The notes: generated by a model from the letters alone, not told the origin. 64,000 nt of DNA from Salibacterium lacus (GCF_042684865.1 NZ_JBHUML010000005.1:248001-312000), one strand, 5' to 3'. Numbered from the stretch's first letter, positions 34,011 through 43,296 are shown. A program made the numbers and translations.

Positions 34011-35734
34011 CGGAAGGCGGCAATGCTTTCCTGCATGGATTCAGCGACGTGGCTCAGGTTATCGGCGGAGGCGCTGATTTCTTCCATAGAGGCGTTCTGT
34101 TCTTCGATGCCGCTTGCCACCTGCTCCACATTTTCTGCGTTCTGGCGGCTGATCTCCTGCATGTCCCCAATCTGGCTGCTGGAGGCTTCCGTTTGTTCTT
34201 CAATTGCACCAAGCGCATGGTTAATCGCGTCGACGTCGGAGGCAATCGAGGTAACAGCTTCTTCAATCTCATCAAAAGTAGCGTCGGTCTGCTGGGCGCG
34301 TTCATTGCAGTTCGCCGCTTTGTCATGATTTTCGTTCATCGCCGCGGCGGAACGCTTCACCGTCTCCTGAATCTCCTGAATCAGCCGGTTGATATCCGAC
34401 GCGGAGGCGCTGGAGCGCTCTGCCAGTTTCCGGACTTCTTCGGCGACGACGGCAAAACCTTTCCCGCTTTCCCCGGCCCGGGCTGCTTCAATGGCGGCAT
34501 TCAGGGCGAGCAGGTTCGTCTGCTCCGAAATATCAGTAATGAGTGACACGATATCGGTGATCTGCCCCGATTTTTGTTCAAGTTCCTGAATCTCGCTGTT
34601 CGTGCGGGTCGTAAGCTGCTGGAGTTCTCCCACTTCTGTCGTAAGCGTAGAAATTTTCTCCTTCCCTGTTTCGGTTTTTCCCTTTGCAGTTGCAGTGGAG
34701 CTCTTCGCCTGATCGACCCGGCCGCGCATGTCCGACACGGTCGTATTAATTTCTTCCATCGCCTGATTGGATTCCTCTGCTGCGGCTGTCTGACGGTACG
34801 ACTGATCGTTCACTTCCTGTACCGACTGCGACATCATTTCCGCCGCTTTTGCGTTTTCGTCTGTGGTGGCGTTCAATTCTTCCGACATCGCCGACACCTG
34901 CTGGGCCGAATCGTTAACCGATCCGATAATCGAACGAAGCGATGCTTTCATATGGTCGACCTGGGCGGCAAGCGATCCGATTTCGTCTTTTCTGTGGATA
35001 GACAGATCCCGGTCGCTTAAATCTCCGGAAGCCACCTTCTGCACCTCTTCATTGAGCTGTTCCACCGGCCGGGAAATCCGCCGTGCGAAGAAATAGACGA
35101 TCACCGCTCCGATGACAAGCGCCCCGGCAAGGGTGAACAGCATGATACTGAGCACATTGGAAGCGCCCTCATTGTAATCCATCATATAGGAGCCTGCGGC
35201 AATCACCCAGTCCCATTCCTGGTCATATTCGGCGTAAATGATTTTTGGTTCACTGACATCTTCGTTGTTTGGAAGCGGCCATTCATAGTTGACAAAACCA
35301 CCGCCATTTTGTGCTTTTTCTACCGTTTCCTGAATGAAATATGTACCATTATCAGACTGCGAATCCCAGATGTTGTCCCCCTCCTGGTTCGGGTGGGCAA
35401 GCAGCGTTCCTTCGCTGTCCATAATATAAAAATAGCCGTTCGGTCCCAGATCTATATCTCCGGTCACCGTCCGCTCTCCGTCTCCTTCAGACGGTCCGAG
35501 AAGGCTTTCTTTCACCTGTTCACGTGCCTGTTCTTCCGACATGGATCCATCAGCTGCTGCCTCCTGCATCCGGTCCGTCATTTCTGCCGCCATACCAACG
35601 TAGTTCTCCAGACTTACTTCGCTGGCAGCGTTCAACTCCGATTTTGCGGTATCGTAACTGATCCATCCCAGTACAGCAACAGGAATCACAAGCAGACTGA
35701 GGCAGTACACAAGCAATTTAGCCTTAAGACTCAT
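33950..35734 (-). CDS. Methyl-accepting chemotaxis protein
   Basis: Membrane chemoreceptor of 594 aa. TM1 at about 8-28; an extracytoplasmic single-Cache sensor domain (about 30-190) with YFYIMDSEGTLLAHP and EWDWVIAAGSYM; TM2 near 195-216; HAMP (218-270, RRISRPVEQLNEEV); then the signalling hairpin with the conserved QTNLLALNAAIEAARAGE tip and EEVRKLAER. The extreme C-terminus is low-complexity (NRDRNQKNQSEKPEN) and coincides with a 21-bp word array in the DNA. Ligand unknown; Cache domains often bind amino or organic acids. Confidence 0.93.
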   Translation of the reverse strand: MSLKAKLLVYCLSLLVIPVAVLGWISYDTAKSELNAASEVSLENYVGMAAEMTDRMQEAAADGSMSEEQAREQVKESLLGPSEGDGERTVTGDIDLGPNGYFYIMDSEGTLLAHPNQEGDNIWDSQSDNGTYFIQETVEKAQNGGGFVNYEWPLPNNEDVSEPKIIYAEYDQEWDWVIAAGSYMMDYNEGASNVLSIMLFTLAGALVIGAVIVYFFARRISRPVEQLNEEVQKVASGDLSDRDLSIHRKDEIGSLAAQVDHMKASLRSIIGSVNDSAQQVSAMSEELNATTDENAKAAEMMSQSVQEVNDQSYRQTAAAEESNQAMEEINTTVSDMRGRVDQAKSSTATAKGKTETGKEKISTLTTEVGELQQLTTRTNSEIQELEQKSGQITDIVSLITDISEQTNLLALNAAIEAARAGESGKGFAVVAEEVRKLAERSSASASDINRLIQEIQETVKRSAAAMNENHDKAANCNERAQQTDATFDEIEEAVTSIASDVDAINHALGAIEEQTEASSSQIGDMQEISRQNAENVEQVASGIEEQNASMEEISASADNLSHVAESMQESIAAFRMEEQNRDRNQKNQSEKPEN

Positions 35735-35879
35735 ATTGAGCCCTCCTTTTGTCGTGCAATCATTGATAAAACTAGTATAATTGATTTATAAGACGAACAA
35801 AACACCATCCGCCAATTTTTGATGAAAAATTTAGAAAATAACGAATTTGACATTCCTGATTATTCCGGCACATAGTAAT

Positions 35880-35922
35880 GTAAAACATGAACCGGCCTTA
35901 TGTTATGGCGCGGTTCATGTCT
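35880..35922 (-). terminator. Terminator of the DUF805 gene
   Basis: Minus strand stem ACATGAACCG / CGGTTCATGT followed by TTTA; modest U tract. Confidence 0.6.
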
Positions 35923-35928
35923 GGGAGT

Positions 35929-36288
35929 TTATGAGCTTTCTGCCGTTTCTTTTGGATTCGGCCCGTATTCATTCGTCCCTTCCTGGCTGTCCAGACACAT
36001 GAAGACCAACAGAATAATCGAACCTATGAACGGGATTAATTGGATCAAAAACCACCATCCCGTGCGGCCGGTATCATGCAGACGTCGGATTAAGACTCCC
36101 AGTGAAGGCAAAAGCACAGCAAGACCATAGATGGAGGTCAGCACAGCAGGAATCGCCATCATTGCTTCAATACCAGTTAGAATTAAGGCAATAAGAAAGT
36201 TAATAAGCGTAAACATCCAGTATTCCGTCCGTCTCGCTCTTCCGCGGAAGACGGCGTAATTCGACAATACTTTCGCGTACCAATGCAT
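35929..36288 (-). CDS. DUF805 membrane protein
   Basis: 119 aa with the DUF805 pattern: WYAKVLSNYAVFRGRARRTEYW, three to four membrane helices, and RRLHDTGRTGWWFLI. ATG at 36288 follows AAAAGGGGGGAG. The family (Bacillus YhaH-like) has no settled function. Confidence 0.9.
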   Translation of the reverse strand: MHWYAKVLSNYAVFRGRARRTEYWMFTLINFLIALILTGIEAMMAIPAVLTSIYGLAVLLPSLGVLIRRLHDTGRTGWWFLIQLIPFIGSIILLVFMCLDSQEGTNEYGPNPKETAESS

Positions 36289-36381
36289 CGTTTCTCCCCC
36301 CTTTTGCAACTTTCTCAGTGTATCATAATGTTCCCCTTCTGTACGTTCCATCATTTATTCACGTTTCACTGCCGGCATAAC

Positions 36382-36876
36382 TCAGATGACATAGAACAAA
36401 GCAAGAAAAACAAGCACGACCCATACCGAATACGTCGCCGCGAGTTCCGCCGCTTTCGTCACGGTATCGTTCTGCTTCATCCGCTTGAAAAAAAGCGAGA
36501 ACACCCATAAAAACAATAAAAGCAGAAAATACTGATACAACACAATAACGACCCACGGATCAGGAAAATTATTGAACGCCACCTGCCACACGGCCAAAGC
36601 AGCGAACGACACGAGACCCGCCGTTCCAATCAAAAAAGGTGCCCGCTTCCATATGTTTTGGTAAAAAATATGATTTTCTTTATGCAGTTCGAATAACGTC
36701 AAAAAGTAAAACGCAGTAAGGGGAACAGCAACCGCCAGAAGAACATCAAAAATGGAAGGAACGGGGCCGGTGCTTACCGGACCGAATGTCGAAGATGTAT
36801 CCATCCACCACGCCCCAAAAGAGGTACAGACGCCGAGAATAACGAGCGTAAGCGCCTGAAATATTGTCCATATCAC
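36382..36876 (-). CDS. Polytopic membrane protein
   Basis: 164 aa, five predicted helices with short loops; GTG start after AGGGATG. No family recognised. Separate from DUF805 by 93 bases. Confidence 0.62.
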   Translation of the reverse strand: MIWTIFQALTLVILGVCTSFGAWWMDTSSTFGPVSTGPVPSIFDVLLAVAVPLTAFYFLTLFELHKENHIFYQNIWKRAPFLIGTAGLVSFAALAVWQVAFNNFPDPWVVIVLYQYFLLLLFLWVFSLFFKRMKQNDTVTKAAELAATYSVWVVLVFLALFYVI

Positions 36877-37024
36877 GTTTCATCCCTGCTTCCTTTTCTT
36901 ACGATTCTTGTAACACAAAAAAACTCCGTGCTAAAATCATATCAGAAATGAAGAGGAAAAATCAGTATGAAAACCAATTTCATAGAAAAAATATACATGC
37001 AGTTGGAGAGAAGGAGAGTCTGTC

Positions 37025-37882
37025 ATGCACGTCTCAAACCCCGCCGGTATCTTTCACCGCATCGGTGCGGCCCTGATTGATATTGGTATCATCTTCGTGG
37101 TGACAAGAATTCTGGCTTACGTGTTGTACGGGGATTTTTTTGTATCCAATTCAACGTTTTTCACCATTCTTGTCACGTTGTACTGGGTGATGATTCCCTC
37201 GATCTGGAGAGGGCGCACGATTGGAAAATGGACGTGCGGCTTAACCATCGCGAGTGTGTACCGCGAAGGGGCGGGCTTTGGCACGATGCTGCTCCGGTAT
37301 ACCGGCCTCAGCCTCATCTACCTGCTGACACTCGGTGTCGGGCTTATCGTGAGTGCTGTTATGATTATCTGGCGGGACGACCGCCGAGCCCTGCATGATT
37401 TTGCGGCTGGGACTTACATTACCTACGATGCGCCGGAGCGGCTTGAAGCACGCACGATATTCAACAACCGCCGCGCGCTGGCTGTGTTCACCGTTCTGCT
37501 GATTGCCGGCGGGCTTGCGCTTGACCGCTTTGAACATACAACGTACGAGGACGAAGCGTCGGCGATGCTTGAGGACATCAACGGGCCGGTGGATGAAATC
37601 AAAGTGACGCGGAGCAGCCGTATAGCAACGGATTCATCCCGTTATGCCGTTTTATCGGGAGACAACATCCTTCAAACGCTGAAAGACGCACCGGAAGAAA
37701 CGGTCCACCTGCGCCGAACCGGTAATACGATTTATCCTCAGTATGACATGGAAGTGGGCGGCCGCTCGCTTATCCTGGGGGAAAACGGAATATCACTCAA
37801 CGGGCAGGCGTATACATTCATCGAAAAAAATCCCACCCGGGAAATAATCCATCGTTTCCAACCGGAGTGGGAAGAGCGCTGA
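37025..37882 (+). CDS. RDD-family membrane protein with extracytoplasmic tail
   Basis: 285 aa. The RDD domain fills residues 5-140: GIFHRIGAALIDIGIIF, IWRGRTIGKWTCGL and WRDDRRALHDFAAGT. After a fourth hydrophobic segment (148-165) there is a soluble domain of about 120 residues, unusual compared with minimal RDD proteins. Convergent with the DUF4178 gene; the stop codons are eight bases apart. Confidence 0.85.
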   Translation: MHVSNPAGIFHRIGAALIDIGIIFVVTRILAYVLYGDFFVSNSTFFTILVTLYWVMIPSIWRGRTIGKWTCGLTIASVYREGAGFGTMLLRYTGLSLIYLLTLGVGLIVSAVMIIWRDDRRALHDFAAGTYITYDAPERLEARTIFNNRRALAVFTVLLIAGGLALDRFEHTTYEDEASAMLEDINGPVDEIKVTRSSRIATDSSRYAVLSGDNILQTLKDAPEETVHLRRTGNTIYPQYDMEVGGRSLILGENGISLNGQAYTFIEKNPTREIIHRFQPEWEER

Positions 37883-37890
37883 ACCGTGCT

Positions 37891-38418
37891 TTATGTCCCG
37901 GCGATAATGGAGATTTCTTTTTCACTGATCTCGTGTCCGGTGCTTGCTTCCAGGCTTCCGCCCCATTTTTCCACGGACAACTGCTTTTCCTGCGTATCGT
38001 TGTCAACAAGATCCCAGTATTCCACCGTCTGCCCCGGGGAAGCTCCCACGCGCCCCTCGGCTTCCTTGATGGAGGCGGATCCGTGTTCTTTCACCTGATA
38101 CGTCGTTCCTTCGTACTCAAACGTGCCGCTCCCGGGCTCTTCAGGCGGCACACTCGTTTTATCATACATGCCGATCACCCATTCATCGTCTTCCTCAAAC
38201 GACAGCCAACGGTTCGCCGTTTCCCCGGCCAGATGGTACACCGTCCACTCGAATCCGCCATCTTCGTACACGAGCTTTCCTTTCACTATGTAATCTTCCA
38301 GATCATACGACACAATATCTTCAAGCTGCATCGTCTGGATCGTACGGGTTACCGTCCCTTTTTCCTCGTCGACATTCCGCGCGCGGAACATTTCTTTCAC
38401 TCTATTAAAAACACCCAT
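37891..38418 (-). CDS. DUF4178 protein
   Basis: 175-aa soluble, acidic, beta-rich protein of family DUF4178 (IQTMQLEDIVSYDLEDYIVKG ... ANRWLSFEEDDEWVIGMYDKT ... QVKEHGSASI). Start ATG follows AAAGGAGG. Divergent from speD by 133 bases. DUF4178 recurs next to SpeD/SpeE, DUF350, DUF4247 and PspA genes, all of which occur within 7 kb here. Function unknown. Confidence 0.87.
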   Translation of the reverse strand: MGVFNRVKEMFRARNVDEEKGTVTRTIQTMQLEDIVSYDLEDYIVKGKLVYEDGGFEWTVYHLAGETANRWLSFEEDDEWVIGMYDKTSVPPEEPGSGTFEYEGTTYQVKEHGSASIKEAEGRVGASPGQTVEYWDLVDNDTQEKQLSVEKWGGSLEASTGHEISEKEISIIAGT

Positions 38419-38551
38419 TAAAAGTCCTCCTTTAATTTCCATCAGTATAGCATATTCAGGGTTTTGGTTGAAATGAATAGATAAGACCGTCCGGGAATGA
38501 TAAAATAAGAAAAGACCGAGCAGACGTTATATGGAAAACGGAGGGAGAACC

Positions 38552-38932
38552 ATGGAGTATACAACTGAAGGAACCCATGATATCGCCGATTTGTGGGGAT
38601 GTTCCTTTTCCATTCTAAATGATGAAAAGCGATTGACCGCCTACATAAAAGAAGCCGCGGCAAAGGCCGGCGCCACGGTGCTTTCCGTCCAGTCCCACCG
38701 CTTTGACCCGCAGGGGGTGACGGTGCTTGCGATGCTGTCGGAATCCCATATGAGCATTCACACGTATCCGGAAAAAGGATTTTGCGGCATCGACTGCTAT
38801 ACGTGCGGCGCATCGATTGACTCCGGAGAGGCTGTTGCCCATCTAAAAGCCTGCCTCGCTCCTTCGGGCATGCAGCGCCGCCTCCTGAAACGCGGCGGCG
38901 GAGACATTATTGAATCCGAAGGGGTGTCCTGA
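38552..38932 (+). CDS. speD: S-adenosylmethionine decarboxylase proenzyme
   Basis: 126-aa class 1B (prokaryotic) AdoMet decarboxylase, which supplies the aminopropyl donor for spermidine. Self-cleavage is expected between E64 and S65 in LSESHMSIHTYPE; the catalytic H70 and C85 (DCYTCG) are present. ATG at 38552 follows ACGGAGGGAG. Its stop codon shares one base with the start of the potassium channel gene (TGATG), tying polyamine synthesis to that channel. Confidence 0.93.
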   Translation: MEYTTEGTHDIADLWGCSFSILNDEKRLTAYIKEAAAKAGATVLSVQSHRFDPQGVTVLAMLSESHMSIHTYPEKGFCGIDCYTCGASIDSGEAVAHLKACLAPSGMQRRLLKRGGGDIIESEGVS

Positions 38933-39966
38933 TGCACATCCTGAAACAGATTTATGAAAAAGTAATTCACATCGGCAACTGGTCGCTGTTTTTGTTCACC
39001 CTGCTTTTCATCGCAGTGTCCGTTCTCGGCATTCTCGCGATTGAGCCGGAAACATTTACCGTGATGAGTGCCCTCTGGTGGGTGATGACGACCTCAACGA
39101 CCGTCGGATACGGCGACATTTCTCCGGTTACAGCAGGCGGCCAGTGGTTTACGATGCTCTTTGTCTTTCCGCTTGGAATCGGAGTCATCGGTGTTGTCAT
39201 TTCCAAAATACTCGATTCTGCGCTGCACTATAAACAGGCGAAGGAGGAAGGCAGATTGACGTTTAAAGACTCGAATCACGCAGTCTTCATCGGCTGGGCC
39301 GACGGGAAAACAGCCAGCGCCGTCGATGAAATGCTTACCAATGAAAAGAAACAGGTCGTTCTCATCGACCGGAATCTGGAAAAGTCCCCGTACCAGCATG
39401 AACGGTTTCATTTTATCCGCGGCAGCGCCACCGACGAAACCACCCTGGAAAAAGCGAATATCCTGCAGGCACGAACCGTAGGCATTTTCGCCCCGCAGGA
39501 TATTGATGACCTCGACCTGGCAGATGGAAGAACGTATCTGATCGCCTCCACAATCGAAGCCTACGGCGAAAAGCACGGGACGTCCATTTATACCATTGCC
39601 GAACTGCTGTCGGACAAGCATGAAGCACTGTTCACCCGCGCCGGTGTGAACGAATGCATTCCGTCCTATCAGTCCGTGTCCAATCTCATTGCCAAATCAA
39701 TGGAATACCACGGATCCAGCACGTTCTTCATGCAGCTCTTAAGCAAACAGTACGGCGACGACCTGCATCTGATTCAGCCGAAGAGCAGCTGGACGACCTA
39801 CCGCGACGCGCGCGACGCGCTGGAACAGCAGGGAGCCATCCTGATTGCCAACGACACCTCCTTCATCACCGAAGGCTGGGACGACGCGATACCCACCGGC
39901 ACACAGCTCGCCGTCATCTGCAGCCAGGACACGTATCAGAAAATAAACAGCGTATCCTTCCAGTGA
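38932..39966 (+). CDS. Two-TM potassium channel with RCK domain
   Basis: 344 aa. Two membrane helices flank the pore loop with selectivity filter TTVGYGD (56-62); from residue 110 on a Rossmann-type RCK/TrkA-N domain (HAVFIGWADGKTASAVDEML ... VVLIDRN ... FIRGSATDETTLEKANI) regulates gating. Related to Bacillus YugO. A second, weaker domain follows (about 245-344). Co-translated with speD. Confidence 0.92.
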   Translation: MHILKQIYEKVIHIGNWSLFLFTLLFIAVSVLGILAIEPETFTVMSALWWVMTTSTTVGYGDISPVTAGGQWFTMLFVFPLGIGVIGVVISKILDSALHYKQAKEEGRLTFKDSNHAVFIGWADGKTASAVDEMLTNEKKQVVLIDRNLEKSPYQHERFHFIRGSATDETTLEKANILQARTVGIFAPQDIDDLDLADGRTYLIASTIEAYGEKHGTSIYTIAELLSDKHEALFTRAGVNECIPSYQSVSNLIAKSMEYHGSSTFFMQLLSKQYGDDLHLIQPKSSWTTYRDARDALEQQGAILIANDTSFITEGWDDAIPTGTQLAVICSQDTYQKINSVSFQ

Positions 39967-39992
39967 AAGCGCCGCCCCCCCCTATAGAATGA

Positions 39993-40028
39993 AAACCGCG
40001 TCCCATTATCCGGGCGCGGTTTTTTTTT
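39993..40028 (+). terminator. Terminator of the speD-channel operon
   Basis: ACCGCGTCCC ... CCGGGCGCGGT hairpin followed by TTTTTTTT. Confidence 0.82.
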
Positions 40029-40045
40029 GAAGAAACGGCTGCGCC

Positions 40046-40190
40046 TTTATCGATCGATTCCTGGAGTTTCTGCATCGATTCTCTCGTTTCTCGATCGATT
40101 CCAGCGCTATTGTTGAATTTCTCGATTGCTTCTCCGGGTTTCTTGATCGATTCTCCGAATTTCTCGATTAATTCTGCCCAATACTCAGTA
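40046..40190. repeat. Phased array, word TTTCTCGATCGATTC
   Basis: Word phases (C of TTTC or its equivalent) at 40049, 40070, 40090, 40121, 40142, 40163 and, degenerate, 40184: steps 21, 20, 31, 21, 21, 21. Same word family as 33851-34010. A spurious 7-residue periodic frame runs across it, but it has no ribosome site. Confidence 0.8.
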
Positions 40191-40301
40191 GTATCTTCAT
40201 GCTTCTTTCCACCAAAAACATCTAAAACAATAAATTTTTATTGCAAATCAATAAATTATGTATTATTATACCAGTATCAACACAGAAGTGAGGTGCTTTG
40301 G

Positions 40302-40778
40302 ATGGGTCGGGGAACGACACTCTTTTTAAGGATAGCTGTTTTTCTTATCGGGATGACGGTCCTTGTTTTGTGTATATTCTGGCTGCCATGGATGGCAGAT
40401 ACAACGGCAGAAGGGTTTCCAGCGTTTGCTTACCTGAAATATCCCGTCTTAATCGGGGTATATACCACAGTAATTCCCTTTTATTTTGCTTTATATCAGG
40501 CTTTAAAGCTTCTAAACTACGTCGGCCGCAGCCAGGCTTTCTCGGAGTTGTCTGTAGAGGCTTTGAAATGGATAAAATATTGTGCAGTTACCATCAGTCT
40601 GCTGTACGCCGCCGGCAGCATCTACCTTTTTTCACAAAACGCTCTGCATCCGGGAATAGCACTGATCGGCTTTGCTGTTATTTTCACTTCTATTGTCATT
40701 GCGGTGTTCACGGCGGTTCTTCAAAAATTATTAAAAAGTGCGTTGGATATCAAATGGGAGAATGATTTAACAGTCTGA
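40302..40778 (+). CDS. DUF2975 membrane protein
   Basis: 158 aa with four membrane helices; DUF2975 family (YPVLIGVYTTVIPFYFALYQALKLL ... LSVEALKWIKYC in part). ATG at 40302 has GTGAGGTG upstream; the frame runs back into the word array without a ribosome site. Normally paired with the small HTH protein that follows ten bases later. Confidence 0.85.
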   Translation: MGRGTTLFLRIAVFLIGMTVLVLCIFWLPWMADTTAEGFPAFAYLKYPVLIGVYTTVIPFYFALYQALKLLNYVGRSQAFSELSVEALKWIKYCAVTISLLYAAGSIYLFSQNALHPGIALIGFAVIFTSIVIAVFTAVLQKLLKSALDIKWENDLTV

Positions 40779-40787
40779 GGTGAGAGC

Positions 40788-41009
40788 ATGGCGGTGATCG
40801 TCCATATTGATGTAATGCTGGCAAAACGAAAAATGAGTGTGACCGAACTATCCGAAAACGTCGGCATCACGATGGCGAACCTCTCCATTTTGAAAAATGG
40901 AAAAGCAAAAGCGATACGACTATCCACGCTGGATGCCATTTGTAAGGCTTTGGACTGCCAGCCCGGGGATATTCTTGAATATCAGGAGGACTATGACACG
41001 GATGAATAA
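40788..41009 (+). CDS. XRE-type HTH regulator, YozG-like
   Basis: 73-aa Cro/CI-type helix-turn-helix protein (VMLAKRKMSVTELSENVGIT ... NLSILKNGKAKAIRLSTLDAI) ending in LDCQPGDILEYQ. Typical companion of DUF2975; presumably controls the pair. Confidence 0.88.
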   Translation: MAVIVHIDVMLAKRKMSVTELSENVGITMANLSILKNGKAKAIRLSTLDAICKALDCQPGDILEYQEDYDTDE

Positions 41010-41040
41010 GCTGTACGGGGAAAGGATGTGTGGGAAGCGT

Positions 41041-41460
41041 ATGAAAAGATTGCTGATTTTATCCACTTTCACTCTGTTTGCTGTCGTTTTGACGGCCTGT
41101 CATGATAAGCCCGCAGGACCGAAGGAAAATACGATGATGCTGAGTTTCAAAAATAATGCTGATTTTGCGTTTCACTCCATAGGAATCAGTACCAGGAATA
41201 TCTCAGGTGGAATACTAAACGCCGATGGTTCCCCTGTCGAAAAAGGGCAAATACTGCGGAAAGAATATATAGATCAGACAGATATTGACCTGGAGGGGGA
41301 AGCAGCATTCAATATTGCATTAATAGATAAAGAAAAAAACCGTATTCCATTGAAAACCAAGATTCTGAAATTGGAGGAGAACAAAGAATACTTCTTTGAA
41401 ATTACCGGGAGCTCTGAGAGCGATGCAGCTTTGAAAAGAATAGACAAGGCTGGTGGATAA
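41041..41460 (+). CDS. Small lipoprotein
   Basis: 139 aa; signal peptide MKRLLILSTFTLFAVVLTAC with lipobox LTAC, then a beta-rich soluble domain. An in-frame ATG at 41026 is also possible. Lies 31 bases after the HTH gene, so the three genes form one cassette between two phased arrays. Function unknown. Confidence 0.7.
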   Translation: MKRLLILSTFTLFAVVLTACHDKPAGPKENTMMLSFKNNADFAFHSIGISTRNISGGILNADGSPVEKGQILRKEYIDQTDIDLEGEAAFNIALIDKEKNRIPLKTKILKLEENKEYFFEITGSSESDAALKRIDKAGG

Positions 41461-41505
41461 TAATCATTCCACTCTTCTATCACCCAATTCAAGTATAACT
41501 CTCCA

Positions 41506-41645
41506 TGGACACTACCCGATGTACTTAAGCAATTAGTGTCCCTTCCCTGCCCGTCCGTGGACACTACGAGGTCTGCTGCCGGCGATAGTGTCCCCCGGCA
41601 AAAATGCGTGGACACTAAATCCGCCCGCCGGCAGTTTAGTGTCCA
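41506..41645. repeat. 52-bp phased array, word TGGACACTA and its inverse
   Basis: TGGACACTA begins at 41506, 41558 and 41609 (52, 51); the inverted word TAGTGTCC begins at 41534, 41586 and 41637 (52, 51). Each pair could form a hairpin with a 19-base loop. Convergent gap between the lipoprotein and the SpeE-like gene. Confidence 0.82.
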
Positions 41646-41690
41646 TGCACCCCGGACCAGCCGATGAACAAAAATTAAAAAGCATGGAGA

Positions 41691-43250
41691 TCAGTAGTAT
41701 CTCCATGCATCGTTGTACAACTCTGTCAAAATGGGGTGATTGATGGAGTTTTCCTGGTAGGTGAAGCCTTCGATATCTGCGTTTTCATCCTTGGCGAACT
41801 GAAAAAGTCCGGGGAGCATTCCCTCCTGCAGGTACTTAGTGTGCGCTGCTTCGGGTATGGAAACGTCGGCGGGATCAAACGGCTGCTTGGCGGCCATGGT
41901 GAATCCCCAGTTGCCAAATGACGGCACATTGATGTGCAGGTTGTCGACGAAAAAACCGGCGCCTTCGATTGTATCGGAAATAGTCCAGTATGCTTTTCTC
42001 GAGAAAACAGGACTGGTCGACTGCACGACGACCACGCCCTGCGGAGCCAGCCGTTCATACATCAACCCGTACATTTCCCTCGTGTAGAGCTTGTTCAGCT
42101 CCAGCGTGTTCGGGTCCGGCAGGTCGGATAAAATATAATCGTACGTCGTGTCGTCTTCTTTTAAGTAGTTGAACGCATCCCCGTGCACAATCGAGACACG
42201 TTCATCCTCAAGGGAGTGTTCATTAATATCGGTCAAATGGGGATTCGTACGGGCGAGCTCCGTCACTTTCGGATCCAGATCAACAAGCGTGATGGATTCC
42301 ACCGTATCATAGGTCAAAAGCTCCCGCACCGCCAGACCGTCGCCTCCCCCGAGAACGAGCACGTTCTTTCCTCCATTTTTCTCCTGTTTCTGCTGAAGAA
42401 GCCCCATCCCCGGGTGGACAAGCGTTTCGTGGTACCGGTATTCATCGGATTCGGCAAACTGCAGATTGCCGTTCAGGTACAGACGGAAATCGCCGGGCGC
42501 CTGCGTGCCGATGATTCTCTGATAGCGCGTCTCTTCATTGATGACGACCGGGCTTTGGTACAAGTGCTGCTCGAGAACCTGCGCGTAACTGTTGCCGAAG
42601 ATAAAGCCGAACCCAAGCAGCACGAGCAGCACGGCGCCGATGATCTGGGCCCGTTTCGGCTTATGAATCTCATGCTTAAACGCAAAAGTGAGCCAGAACG
42701 CCACCGCCACGTTAATAATCCCGACAAAAAACGCCGTCTGGATAAAACCGAGCCACGGGCTTAATAGAAGCGCGAACCCAAGCGTTCCGATCAGCGAACC
42801 CGCGTAGTCGCTGAACAACGTGAGGGCGGCGCTTTTTTTCAGTTCATCGCCGCGTTTCTCCGCCTCCCGCATTAAAATCGGGAGTTCCATCCCCGTCAGA
42901 CAGCCGATTAAAAAGATGAACAGGCAGAAAAACACCGATGCTGTATCGCTTCCGACCGTGGAAAACATCATGTAGATGAACAGGGTGGAAGACGCGCCGA
43001 TGGGGCCGATGATGTACTCAATCCCGATAATGCGGTTCACAAGGTGCCGGTGCAGATACCCGGACAGCATCGATCCGACCCCCATCCCGGACAGGCTCCC
43101 TCCGACCGCGATGGCGTAGGAAAGGACCGAACTTCCCATTAAATAGGAACCGGCCGCGCCGAGCATCATCTGATAGATAATGCCGCATATTGATACGACA
43201 AAGGATGAAATATACAAAAGATTGGTTGGTTTTTTCCACTGCTGCAACAA
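41691..43250 (-). CDS. Membrane-embedded spermidine synthase-like protein
   Basis: 519 aa in two parts: six to seven N-terminal membrane helices (about 10-210) and a C-terminal SpeE-like Rossmann methyltransferase-fold domain (about 225-500). The AdoMet/dcAdoMet loop VLVLGGGDGLAVRELL, the acid VDLDPKV, and the catalytic-region DLPDPN are present; cytosolic spermidine synthases lack the membrane part. With speD 3 kb away, it may make or transfer an aminopropyl group at the membrane. Heads the SpeE-DUF350-DUF4247 group in reverse order (last gene transcribed). Confidence 0.9.
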   Translation of the reverse strand: MLQQWKKPTNLLYISSFVVSICGIIYQMMLGAAGSYLMGSSVLSYAIAVGGSLSGMGVGSMLSGYLHRHLVNRIIGIEYIIGPIGASSTLFIYMMFSTVGSDTASVFFCLFIFLIGCLTGMELPILMREAEKRGDELKKSAALTLFSDYAGSLIGTLGFALLLSPWLGFIQTAFFVGIINVAVAFWLTFAFKHEIHKPKRAQIIGAVLLVLLGFGFIFGNSYAQVLEQHLYQSPVVINEETRYQRIIGTQAPGDFRLYLNGNLQFAESDEYRYHETLVHPGMGLLQQKQEKNGGKNVLVLGGGDGLAVRELLTYDTVESITLVDLDPKVTELARTNPHLTDINEHSLEDERVSIVHGDAFNYLKEDDTTYDYILSDLPDPNTLELNKLYTREMYGLMYERLAPQGVVVVQSTSPVFSRKAYWTISDTIEGAGFFVDNLHINVPSFGNWGFTMAAKQPFDPADVSIPEAAHTKYLQEGMLPGLFQFAKDENADIEGFTYQENSINHPILTELYNDAWRYY

Positions 43251-43296
43251 GGTATATTCCCTCTTTCAAAAGAAAAAGGACGCTTCGAGCGCCCCT

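Noticed and set aside
33829..34023. Frame rich in RNRR/IDAE repeats
   Set aside because: Translation of the word array in the wrong frame.
40110..40301. N-terminal extension of the DUF2975 frame with seven-residue periodicity
   Set aside because: Periodicity comes from the 21-bp DNA array; no ribosome site before 40302.
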